This document shows positions 1 through 5,796 of a stretch of DNA of 5,811 bases, one piece after another. Origin of the DNA: CAKVLS01 sp045605365 (lineage in GTDB: Bacteria > Bacillota > Clostridia > Christensenellales > UBA1242). The notes beneath the pieces are model-generated. The model was not told the origin of the DNA, searched no databases, and saw only the letters and a list, made by a program, of their open reading frames with translations. The stretch covers positions 1 to 5,811 of the forward strand of contig JAZUPV010000072.1 of the NCBI GenBank assembly GCA_045605365.1, read 5' to 3'. Both the position numbers and the translations under genes were made by a program. How positions within the stretch are numbered: the first letter of the stretch is position 1; each line of letters starts with the position of its first letter.

Positions 1-2
1 TG

Positions 3-31
3 GTGACAAATTGACATAATTATGGTATAAT
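3..31 (+). promoter_or_regulatory. Sigma-A-type promoter with extended -10 for the CvpA-family gene
   Basis: The -10 hexamer is a perfect TATAAT at 26-31, preceded by TG at 23-24, which makes an extended -10. A -35 at 3-8 (GTGACA, 5 of 6 to consensus) lies exactly 17 bp upstream. A perfect TTGACA at 11-16 is only 9 bp from the -10, so it is probably a chance near-repeat. Transcription would start near 38, giving a very short leader of about 16 nt before the ATG at 54. Confidence 0.7.
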
Positions 32-40
32 TTATTAACT

Positions 41-47
41 AGGAGAG
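41..47 (+). promoter_or_regulatory. Ribosome binding site of the CvpA-family gene
   Basis: AGGAGAG at 41-47 lies 6 nt before the ATG at 54, a near-ideal Shine-Dalgarno sequence. It fixes the start codon and agrees with the first membrane helix beginning a few residues into the protein. Confidence 0.8.
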
Positions 48-53
48 ATATAG

Positions 54-1349
54 ATGGGCATTTCAACAGTTATTGATATTGCTTTTATCGTTATACTAGT
101 AGGTGTAGCCGCTTTAGGCTTGTATAAAGACTTTTTTAAGACGGCATTATCTATGGTAGGTACGGTAGCTTCGGCTTTTATAGGCTTTTTAGCAGCAAAA
201 CCACTTGGCAATTTGATAAACTCGATATTTGGTTCTAACAAATTTTTTGCTACAAAAATAACCAATTGGCTTAATTCGGTAAGCGGGTTCTTTTCGACAG
301 TAAGAAATGGAGAATCTTTCAGTTCTATCAGTGGAGAAATGACAACTGCTGGTGTTGATGGGGCTTTGCAACGACTTGCAAAAGTTGTTATGGGCTCTGG
401 AGTAGTGCCAGAAGGACAAAGTGTAGGTCAAGTTATAGGTAATTCTTTAGGCATAGTTGTTACTTCTGTTATAGGCGGTATAGTAGCATTTGTACTACTA
501 AGAGTTATTGTTAAAATATTAGAAAAAATCGCAAACAAAGTTGTTCAAATTCAAATATTTGGCGTTATTGATAAATTGTTAGGTTTTGTATTTGGCTTAG
601 CAAAAGCATTTGTATATATTGCAGTAGCTTTTGGAGTGATGTCAATATTAACTTATGTAAAACCAATTGATAACAAATTGACCCCAATTATGGACAGAAC
701 AACAGTCGCCCAAAAGTATTATGATTGGATAGATTATGAGATACAAAATTTCTTAAATGATACATTCTTTAAGAAAAATGGTTCTCCAGAAACTGAAAAT
801 GACACCCCGACCACACAGTCGGCAACAAAAATTGAGTTAAATGAAATAAATAATGTCTTAACAGAAATAAATAGAGCATACGTAGATACTGAAAACAAAA
901 CAGTTTATTTGATGACTGGTGCAGACGAAATCACGGACGTTTCGACATTGCCAACAATTGCTAAGTATTATTTAGAGTACATAGACGATGCTGGATTAAA
1001 TGATATAGTTAGTGCTATAGATACTTATGCTAATGGTGCAGGCGGTCACGAAATCGTGATAGACAATAGACCAACAGTTATAGTAGAACAAACTCAACAA
1101 ATAACAATGGCAGAAGTAGATGAAGCTCTACTTGGTACGATAAGTTATGCTTATATAGATTGGCAAAACAATGTTGCTTATCTTAATTTAGCAGAAGAAA
1201 TAGATTTGGCCGACCCATTAGTCAACAATGACCTATATATTGACTTTAGTCAAGACGCAACTGTAGGTGAACAGTTAAAAACATTGATAGCTGACTATAA
1301 CACAGCTAATGGTGAGACTATTAGTTTGGCTGAAAGCGAAATAGAATAA
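54..1349 (+). CDS. CvpA-family membrane protein with a large duplicated extracytoplasmic C-terminal region
   Basis: The N-terminal half resembles the CvpA family, which is linked to colicin V production in E. coli and envelope homeostasis more generally. Seen in the sequence: hydrophobic helices at about residues 7-25, 31-48, 128-150 and 172-199; the family-like turn GLYKDFFK after helix 1; and the FGLAKAF segment in helix 4. The positive charges after helices 1 and 3 suggest N-out topology and place residues 200-431 outside the cytoplasm. Typical CvpA proteins are roughly 160-230 residues; this one is 431 because of an enlarged loop (about 50-127) and a C-terminal region. That region has a Thr/Ser/Asn-rich linker (about 243-258) followed by two divergent copies of an acidic module of about 80 residues (about 260-338 and 350-428). 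The gene is monocistronic by layout, with its own promoter and terminator. The family call is fairly secure; the role of the C-terminal region is unknown. Confidence 0.75.
   Translation: MGISTVIDIAFIVILVGVAALGLYKDFFKTALSMVGTVASAFIGFLAAKPLGNLINSIFGSNKFFATKITNWLNSVSGFFSTVRNGESFSSISGEMTTAGVDGALQRLAKVVMGSGVVPEGQSVGQVIGNSLGIVVTSVIGGIVAFVLLRVIVKILEKIANKVVQIQIFGVIDKLLGFVFGLAKAFVYIAVAFGVMSILTYVKPIDNKLTPIMDRTTVAQKYYDWIDYEIQNFLNDTFFKKNGSPETENDTPTTQSATKIELNEINNVLTEINRAYVDTENKTVYLMTGADEITDVSTLPTIAKYYLEYIDDAGLNDIVSAIDTYANGAGGHEIVIDNRPTVIVEQTQQITMAEVDEALLGTISYAYIDWQNNVAYLNLAEEIDLADPLVNNDLYIDFSQDATVGEQLKTLIADYNTANGETISLAESEIE
831..1337 (+). repeat. Diverged tandem duplication inside the CvpA-family protein
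   Basis: Residues about 260-338 and 350-428 align along their length with a few single-residue gaps. Matching landmarks are AYVDTENKTVYL against AYIDWQNNVAYL, then ADEI against AEEI, then YLEYIDDA against YIDFSQDA, then IDTYANGAGGHEI against IADYNTANGETI. Each copy starts with a short predicted helix (LNEINNVL or MAEVDEAL). The copies have diverged well beyond DNA-level similarity, so this is an old protein-domain duplication. The alignment was made by eye. Confidence 0.6.
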
Positions 1350-1350
1350 T

Positions 1351-1388
1351 AAAAATAAAACACCTTTAAACAGGTGTTTTTATTTTTT
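1351..1388 (+). terminator. Intrinsic terminator after the CvpA-family gene
   Basis: A stem pairs AAAACACCT (1357-1365) with AGGTGTTTT (1372-1380) around a 6-nt loop. The arms can be extended by flanking A and T runs with one bulged T. A T-rich tail ends in eight T residues (1383-1390). It begins just after the TAA at 1347-1349 and should insulate this gene from ftsH. Confidence 0.85.
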
Positions 1389-1485
1389 TTGTAAAACTAA
1401 AAAAGAAGACAAAATAAAAAAGTGTAATATAATGTCTAATATAAAACTATATAGTAATATTTATATAATAAAGAGCAATAATTAT

Positions 1486-1514
1486 TTGATAAAATAATTT
1501 TATTGTGATAAAAT
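1486..1514 (+). promoter_or_regulatory. Likely ftsH promoter
   Basis: TTGATA (1486-1491) and TAAAAT (1509-1514) are each 5 of 6 to the sigma-A consensus, separated by exactly 17 bp. A TG at 1506-1507 gives an extended -10. The spacer contains a perfect short inverted repeat (ATAAAAT, 1489-1495, and ATTTTAT, 1497-1503), and TGATAAAAT occurs twice (1487-1495 and 1506-1514). In DNA this AT-rich such repeats can be chance. Transcription would start near 1521, giving a leader of about 120 nt. The rest of the 1389-1485 stretch is AT-rich, with no gene or convincing signal; a TATAAT at 1428-1433 lacks a -35. Confidence 0.55.
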
Positions 1515-1535
1515 TAGCATACTATAGGTGAAAGT

Positions 1536-1559
1536 ATGGCTTATAGTAATAAGTTTTAA
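1536..1559 (+). other. Possible 7-codon leader ORF in the ftsH 5' region
   Basis: ATG at 1536 opens a frame encoding MAYSNKF and closes with TAA at 1557-1559. An SD-like AGGTGA (1526-1531) precedes it by 4 nt, and the predicted transcription start is only about 15 nt upstream of the ATG. It is followed by an A-tract and an inverted repeat (1565-1592). An ORF this short can easily arise by chance, so it is offered only as a candidate. Confidence 0.2.
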
Positions 1560-1564
1560 AAAAA

Positions 1565-1592
1565 AAGTTATCTTATCTTAAGATATTAACTT
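1565..1592. repeat. Inverted repeat in the ftsH leader
   Basis: Outer arms AAGTTA (1565-1570) and TAACTT (1587-1592) enclose a perfect 12-bp palindrome, TATCTTAAGATA (1574-1585), with an asymmetric 3-nt/1-nt interruption between them. In RNA this would be a weak AU-rich hairpin ending about 50 nt upstream of the ftsH start. No T-tract follows, so it is not a terminator. It could be a protein-binding site, an RNA structure or composition noise. Confidence 0.4.
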
Positions 1593-1631
1593 AAAAAGCT
1601 AAAACAAAATTTTGGCAAACAGACTTATAAA

Positions 1632-1640
1632 AAAGGAGAT
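1632..1640 (+). promoter_or_regulatory. Strong ribosome binding site of ftsH
   Basis: AAAGGAGAT (1632-1640) is nearly a full anti-Shine-Dalgarno match, with its AGGAG core 5 nt before the ATG at 1644. It fixes the start and predicts efficient translation. Confidence 0.85.
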
Positions 1641-1643
1641 CAA

Positions 1644-3887
1644 ATGAAAACAAAAAGTAACTTAAAGACAATCTTATGGATTGTTGCTTTGATACTAGCT
1701 GTTGTGCTTATCTTTTATGTTACAGACGGTAGTGGCAAAGGTACTCCAATTGATTTTAAGGGTACTGGACCAGAAATTAACAGTTTCGAAAAATTGGTTG
1801 AAAATAACGACGTTGAGGCAGTGTGTATTAATGGCAATATAGTAAAAATCAAATTAAAAAATTCTAAAGTAGGTGACAATTTCCCTAACAAAGCCGACTG
1901 TTATTTTACAGTAGGTTGGAGCGCAACTACTGCAGAGTTTTATGAGATGATTAAAGGTACTGGCATACGAGTTATTGACCAACCACAGACAGAATCTTTC
2001 TTAGAACAAATTGCCCCATACTTTAGCATTGTTATAGTATTGTTGATGGGATTTTTCCTTATCAGAAGCATCTCTGGTGCAAACTCAAAAAATATCAGCT
2101 TTGGTAAAACTCGTGCTCAAATGGCAAAAGATATCAAAACAAGATTTAGTGATGTTGCTGGTATCGACGAAGAAAAAGAAGAACTACAAGAAGTTGTAGA
2201 GTTTTTGAAAAATCCACAAAAATTTACTGAGCTTGGTGCAAAGATACCTAAGGGCGTTTTGCTTGTAGGTGCTCCAGGTACTGGTAAAACTTTACTTGCA
2301 AAAGCAATCGCAGGTGAGAGCAATGTACCATTTTTCTCAATAAGCGGTAGTGACTTTGTTGAGATGTTTGTTGGTGTTGGTGCTAGTCGTGTTAGAGACT
2401 TGTTTGACCAAGCAAAAAAACACGCACCTTGTATTGTGTTTATTGATGAGATAGATGCTGTTGGTAGACAACGTGGTGCTGGTCTTGGTGGTGGCAACGA
2501 CGAAAGAGAACAAACCTTAAACCAATTGCTTGTTCAAATGGACGGTTTTGAAGCAAACGAAGGTATCATAGTAATCGCAGCTACTAACCGTAGCGACGTA
2601 TTAGACCCAGCATTATTAAGACCAGGTCGTTTTGATAGACAAGTATTTGTTAACCCACCTGATGTGAAGGGTAGAGAAATGATACTTAAAGTTCACGCTC
2701 GCAAAAAACCTATCGATAGCAGTGTAGACTTTAAAAATATCGCAAGACTTACAAGCGGTTTTACTGGAGCTGATATAGAAAACCTTCTTAACGAAGCAGC
2801 TATCTTAGCAGCAAAAGCAAATCGCAAAAAGATAACAATGACTGATGTTACCGAAGGTATCAACAAAGTATTGTTAGGACCACAAAAACGTAGTAGAATA
2901 ATCACCGACGAAGACAAACGTATAACTGCTTATCACGAAGCAGGTCACGCTATCGTTGGTAAAAAATGTAAACACTGTGACGAAGTACAAGAAGTATCAG
3001 TTATACCACGTGGTATGGCTGCAGGTTATACTTTAAGTAGACCAGACAACGACGAAAATCACCTAAGCTATAACAAGCTTATGGATATGTTGACAATGAT
3101 GCTTGGTGGACGTGTTGCAGAACAATTAGTTATAAAAGATATAACAACAGGCGCTCAAAACGATATTCAACGTGCTACACAAATTGCACGCAAAATGGTA
3201 ACCGAATGGGGTATGAGTGACCTAGGTGCAGTTAATTATGGTTCTTCTAGCGAAGTGTTCTTGGGTAGAGATTATCAAACTCAAGTATCATATAGCGAAA
3301 AGACCGCAGCAGATATTGACAGCCAAGTAAGAAAAATAATCGACACTTGCTACCAAAAAGCAGTAAAAATCTTAAAAGACAATATGTCAATATTAGATAC
3401 TATGGCGCAAGTTCTTATAGAAAAAGAAACTATCTATCATGACGAAGTTGAACTATTGATGAAAGGTAAAACAAAACAACAAGTAATCAAAGTTATGGAG
3501 AGAAACGACCGTAAGAACAAAGAAAGATTAGCTCTAGAAGCTGCCGAGATGGATCTAGAGAGAATAACAAAAGAACAAGCTGTTCGTATAAAAACTGCCG
3601 AAGCTCTACGCAACGCAGAAGCCTTCTCTCAAGAAGAAATCGACAAAATCAAAAAAGAAGCAGAAATGCTAATTAACCAAGCAAAAGAAAAAGTAGAAGA
3701 ACTAAAAGAAAAATATACTTCTACAGAAGAAACAGACGACGAAGAAGAAACTAAACCTGAACAAGAAGAAGTTTCTGTCAACAAACTCGTCAAAAAAACT
3801 AAAGTTGGCACAAGAAGCAAAGCAAAAAAAGTAGAACAAACTTCTAGCGATGCGACCACAGATGACAACCAAGGCGACAAAAAATAA
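1644..3887 (+). CDS. ftsH: ATP-dependent zinc metalloprotease FtsH with an extended C-terminal tail
   Basis: FtsH is a hexameric membrane-anchored AAA+ protease that extracts and degrades misfolded membrane proteins and short-lived regulators. In order: membrane helix about 8-26; an extracytoplasmic domain of about 95 residues with two cysteines (C61, C86); second helix about 124-142; Walker A GAPGTGKT at 209-216; pore motif FVG at 242-244; Walker B ending in D268-E269; second region of homology about 312-332 with arginine fingers R326 and R329; zinc site HEAGH at 431-435; third zinc ligand D507 in TTGAQND. All catalytic residues are present. The protein is 747 residues, whereas E. coli FtsH is about 644. 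The excess is a tail from about residue 608: a Lys/Glu/Ala-rich probable coiled coil (about 612-692), an acidic stretch (about 693-709), a basic stretch (about 714-730) and a polar end. A CxxC (C442, C445) sits just after the zinc motif. It has its own promoter and no clear terminator. Confidence 0.97.
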   Translation: MKTKSNLKTILWIVALILAVVLIFYVTDGSGKGTPIDFKGTGPEINSFEKLVENNDVEAVCINGNIVKIKLKNSKVGDNFPNKADCYFTVGWSATTAEFYEMIKGTGIRVIDQPQTESFLEQIAPYFSIVIVLLMGFFLIRSISGANSKNISFGKTRAQMAKDIKTRFSDVAGIDEEKEELQEVVEFLKNPQKFTELGAKIPKGVLLVGAPGTGKTLLAKAIAGESNVPFFSISGSDFVEMFVGVGASRVRDLFDQAKKHAPCIVFIDEIDAVGRQRGAGLGGGNDEREQTLNQLLVQMDGFEANEGIIVIAATNRSDVLDPALLRPGRFDRQVFVNPPDVKGREMILKVHARKKPIDSSVDFKNIARLTSGFTGADIENLLNEAAILAAKANRKKITMTDVTEGINKVLLGPQKRSRIITDEDKRITAYHEAGHAIVGKKCKHCDEVQEVSVIPRGMAAGYTLSRPDNDENHLSYNKLMDMLTMMLGGRVAEQLVIKDITTGAQNDIQRATQIARKMVTEWGMSDLGAVNYGSSSEVFLGRDYQTQVSYSEKTAADIDSQVRKIIDTCYQKAVKILKDNMSILDTMAQVLIEKETIYHDEVELLMKGKTKQQVIKVMERNDRKNKERLALEAAEMDLERITKEQAVRIKTAEALRNAEAFSQEEIDKIKKEAEMLINQAKEKVEELKEKYTSTEETDDEEETKPEQEEVSVNKLVKKTKVGTRSKAKKVEQTSSDATTDDNQGDKK

Positions 3888-3896
3888 TTAAAGTTA

Positions 3897-3925
3897 TTGA
3901 CACAAACGTTATAATTAAATATAAT
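3897..3925 (+). promoter_or_regulatory. Consensus sigma-A promoter for the lipoprotein gene
   Basis: A perfect TTGACA (3897-3902) and a perfect TATAAT (3920-3925) are separated by exactly 17 bp. A second TATAAT at 3910-3915 is only 7 bp from the -35 and is not usable with it. The promoter starts 10 bp after the ftsH stop, so the downstream gene need not depend on ftsH transcription. Transcription would start near 3932, giving a leader of about 26 nt. It overlaps the inverted repeat at 3900-3933. Confidence 0.85.
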
Positions 3926-3933
3926 GTTTGTGT
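3900..3933. repeat. Long inverted repeat embedded in the promoter, candidate operator
   Basis: Arm ACACAAACGTTATA (3900-3913) and arm TATAATGTTTGTGT (3920-3933) are reverse complements at 13 of 14 positions, around a 6-nt centre. The one mismatch would be a G-U pair in RNA. The left arm covers the end of the -35 and the right arm covers the whole -10 and the likely start point, which is where a dimeric repressor would block RNA polymerase. No T-tract follows on either strand, so an intrinsic terminator for ftsH is unlikely, although a hairpin in read-through transcripts is possible. Confidence 0.6.
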
Positions 3934-3946
3934 TAGATAATTAAAT

Positions 3947-3951
3947 AGGGG
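3947..3951 (+). promoter_or_regulatory. Ribosome binding site of the lipoprotein gene
   Basis: AGGGG (3947-3951) lies 6 nt before the ATG at 3958. It is a less perfect Shine-Dalgarno than those of the two upstream genes, but it is well spaced and supports this start. Confidence 0.6.
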
Positions 3952-3957
3952 TAAAAA

Positions 3958-4515
3958 ATGAAAAAAGTAATCACAATAGTATCTCTTAGCCTTATAGGAC
4001 TTTTAATTTTGGCTACTATAATTATGGCTTGCGTGCCAGTATGCAACAATCCAACCTTTAACAATCCAGATGGTATCACAATTTATAGTAGCAAACTACC
4101 TGTATCAAGAAGAGATTATGATAAAGAAGACAAAGCTTTTCAAGATATTATTAGTCAACTAAAACAAGCACCAAAACAACAAGCTCTATCTGCATTGTTT
4201 AACGGTACTATTTCTCAAGATGTTGACCTAGTTAAGCTAAGTTCTACAGAAAGTTACACCAGCATCACTAACAGCGACGAAACAGTTGTTAAGTTCAAAA
4301 TCACTTATGCCGAAGGTAACGAACAAACTCTAAAATATGAAGGTGAAGAATTTACTTACAACGGTATGCTTTATGTTTTGAATAAAGACGCTGGCAGAAC
4401 TCAAACTACAGTTTATCTTCTTAAAGATGGCAGAGCAAACTACACTCTAAACTACTATGGCAACTTTGACAAAGTATTTGAGACAGTTAGCGGTTTGATT
4501 TCAGAAAACATCTAA
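3958..4515 (+). CDS. Predicted lipoprotein or membrane-anchored extracytoplasmic protein of unknown function
   Basis: I do not recognise a family for this 185-residue protein. It begins with a Lys-Lys n-region and a long hydrophobic stretch (about 4-24) ending in IMAC at 22-25, which fits a lipobox with C25 as the lipidated residue. A second cysteine follows at C29. If it is not processed, the segment would serve as an N-terminal membrane anchor. The mature part has a short Asn/Pro-rich region (30-38), a probable helical segment (about 54-81) and then alternating polar and hydrophobic stretches (about 88-170) that look beta-rich, for example VVKFKITYAEG and TTVYLLKDG. No catalytic motif is visible. 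It lies 70 bp after ftsH with its own strong promoter and is followed by a terminator. Adjacency to FtsH permits a link to membrane quality control but does not demonstrate one. Confidence 0.7.
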   Translation: MKKVITIVSLSLIGLLILATIIMACVPVCNNPTFNNPDGITIYSSKLPVSRRDYDKEDKAFQDIISQLKQAPKQQALSALFNGTISQDVDLVKLSSTESYTSITNSDETVVKFKITYAEGNEQTLKYEGEEFTYNGMLYVLNKDAGRTQTTVYLLKDGRANYTLNYYGNFDKVFETVSGLISENI

Positions 4516-4523
4516 TGATAAAT

Positions 4524-4555
4524 AAAAAACAGCAAATTATTATTGCTGTTTTTTT
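4524..4555 (+). terminator. Intrinsic terminator of the lipoprotein gene
   Basis: A 12-bp perfect stem pairs AAAAAACAGCAA (4524-4535) with TTGCTGTTTTTT (4543-4554) around a 7-nt loop. The stem runs into seven T residues (4549-4555). It starts 8 nt after the TAA at 4513-4515. Confidence 0.88.
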
Positions 4556-4574
4556 GTTATATTGTTATAAAAAT

Positions 4575-4603
4575 AAAAAGACTACTTTTTGGTAGTCTTT
4601 TTT
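4575..4603 (-). terminator. Intrinsic terminator of ychF, probably bidirectional
   Basis: An 11-bp perfect stem pairs AAAAAGACTAC (4575-4585) with GTAGTCTTTTT (4592-4602) around a 6-nt loop, with A/T tracts on both sides. Read on the minus strand, it begins directly after the ychF stop at 4605 and ends in a U-run. On the plus strand it also ends in six T residues (4598-4603), so it can back up the terminator at 4524-4555. Together the two separate convergent transcription units. Confidence 0.85.
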
Positions 4604-4604
4604 G

Positions 4605-5702
4605 TTATACGTTAAATTTAAACAAAGTTACGTCGCCATCTTGCATAACATATTCTTTGCCGACAGATGCTACTTTGCCTTTTTCTTTGGCTTGGTTAAA
4701 ACCACCAAGAGATACAAGGTCGTTGTATTTTACTATCTCAGCTCTAATAAAGCCACGTTCAAAATCACTATGTATTTTGCCTGCTGCTTGTGGTGCTTTT
4801 GTACCGATCTTGATTGTCCAAGCACGCACTTCTTTTTCACCTGCTGTTAGATAACTCATAAGTCCAAGTAGTTTATAACTTGCAACGATAAGTTTTTCAA
4901 GACCGCTGGTAGAAAGACCAAGTTCTTCTTTAAACATTTCTCTTTCTTCTTCGTCTAGCATAATAAGTTCTTCTTCTATTTTGCAACTTAGTGCTAGGGC
5001 TCCTGCGTTTTCTTGTTTTGCATAGTCAAATACTTGTTTTGTAAAAGGTAGTGTTTCTGGGTCTTTAGTAATGTCTGCTTCTGCAATGTTGCTTACATAA
5101 ATGATAGGCTTGTCAGTAAGCAAAAAGAAACTATCTACTATTGCTTTTTGTTCTTCGTTAAAGTTAAGACTGCGTACAGGCTTTTCGCTCTCAAGGGTGG
5201 TTTTGATTTGTTCTAGTAGTTCAAGTTCTTGTTTGGCAGTTTTGTCGCCTTGTTTTGCTACCTTGACTGTCTTTTCTATTTTTTTGCCGACACTTTCAAG
5301 GTCAGCAAGTATAAGTTCTAAGTTGATTATCTCTATATCACGTGTTGGGTTGATAGTGCCTTCGACGTGGGTGATGTTGGTATTTTCAAAACATCTAACA
5401 ACGTGGATTAGTGCGTCAACTTCTCTTATGTGACTTAAAAATTTATTGCCAAGACCTTCACCGTGGCTGGCACCTTTTACAAGACCTGCAATATCAACAA
5501 ACTCGATTTGAGCTGGAGTTACTTTTTTTGTATTATACATTTTTGCAAGTACATCAAGTCTTTGGTCTGGCACGTCAACTATACCAACGTTAGGTTCGAT
5601 TGTGCAAAAAGGATAGTTTGCACTCTCTGCACCTGCTTTTGTTATAGCGTTAAATAAAGTACTTTTGCCAACGTTTGGCAAACCTATTACACCTAGTTTC
5701 AT
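4605..5702 (-). CDS. ychF: Redox-regulated ribosome-binding ATPase YchF (OLA1 family)
   Basis: YchF is a universally conserved Obg-related P-loop NTPase that prefers ATP and binds ribosomes; in several bacteria it affects oxidative-stress responses. The 365-residue product matches the family length. Seen: G1 loop GLPNVGKS at 7-14; switch I region with NYPFCTIEPNVG at 29-40; G3 DIAGLVKGASHGEGLG at 70-85, with hydrophobic L74 where Ras-like GTPases carry the catalytic Gln; a G4 of the NxxE type (NIAE, 205-208) in place of NKxD, which explains ATP preference in this family; a helical insertion about 125-200; and a C-terminal TGS domain about 282-365, including YLTAGEKEVRAWTI. The ATG at 5702 is chosen over an upstream in-frame TTG at 5729 because it yields the canonical MKLGVIG start and has a well-spaced ribosome binding site. 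It is convergent with the lipoprotein gene. All motifs are intact. Confidence 0.97.
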   Translation of the reverse strand: MKLGVIGLPNVGKSTLFNAITKAGAESANYPFCTIEPNVGIVDVPDQRLDVLAKMYNTKKVTPAQIEFVDIAGLVKGASHGEGLGNKFLSHIREVDALIHVVRCFENTNITHVEGTINPTRDIEIINLELILADLESVGKKIEKTVKVAKQGDKTAKQELELLEQIKTTLESEKPVRSLNFNEEQKAIVDSFFLLTDKPIIYVSNIAEADITKDPETLPFTKQVFDYAKQENAGALALSCKIEEELIMLDEEEREMFKEELGLSTSGLEKLIVASYKLLGLMSYLTAGEKEVRAWTIKIGTKAPQAAGKIHSDFERGFIRAEIVKYNDLVSLGGFNQAKEKGKVASVGKEYVMQDGDVTLFKFNV

Positions 5703-5710
5703 ATAAATAA

Positions 5711-5717
5711 TCCTTTT
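5711..5717 (-). promoter_or_regulatory. Ribosome binding site deciding the ychF start
   Basis: On the minus strand AAAAGGA (5717 to 5711) lies 8 nt before the ATG at 5702. It falls inside the reading frame that would begin at the TTG at 5729, which supports the shorter protein. Confidence 0.75.
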
Positions 5718-5790
5718 AAATAGCCACAAAATAGGGCAAAATATTTTATATACTTATGTATATATCAAAAATAATTTTAATAACATAGGT

Positions 5791-5796
5791 ATTATA
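5791..5796 (-). promoter_or_regulatory. Candidate -10 element of the ychF promoter
   Basis: The minus strand carries a perfect TATAAT (5796 to 5791). A -35 at 17-bp spacing would fall beyond the end of the window, so the promoter cannot be confirmed. The leader would be about 80 nt. Between it and the gene lies an AT-only-rich palindrome, TATATAC (5747-5753) and GTATATA (5758-5764) around TTAT, whose significance is doubtful. Confidence 0.4.

Noticed and set aside
11..16. Perfect TTGACA as the -35 of the first promoter
   Set aside because: It is only 9 bp from the -10; the GTGACA at 3-8 has the correct 17-bp spacing.
1350..1643. RNA gene, riboswitch or CIRCE/CtsR heat-shock operator upstream of ftsH
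   Set aside because: I found no recognisable riboswitch core, no TTAGCACTC/GAGTGCTAA pair and no GGTCAAA repeat; the region is AT-rich filler around the promoter and leader.
2117..2497. Minus-strand open frame of 126 codons within ftsH
   Set aside because: It is antisense to the highly conserved AAA+ domain, is rich in Ser/Pro as expected of a shadow frame, and has no supporting start signals.
3900..3933. Inverted repeat as an intrinsic terminator of ftsH
   Set aside because: No T-tract follows the stem on either strand, and the repeat coincides with a consensus promoter.
4543..4854. Plus-strand open frame starting inside the terminator of the lipoprotein gene
   Set aside because: It overlaps the terminator stem and the TGS-domain end of ychF on the other strand, and its product resembles no protein I know; it is a shadow of ychF.
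5703..5729. A longer ychF start at an in-frame TTG (5729), adding nine residues
   Set aside because: The family begins at the Met just before LGVIGLPNVGKS, and a ribosome binding site lies inside the putative extension.
5747..5764. TATATAC / GTATATA palindrome upstream of ychF
   Set aside because: It is made almost entirely of alternating A and T in a very AT-rich region, so chance is the simplest explanation.
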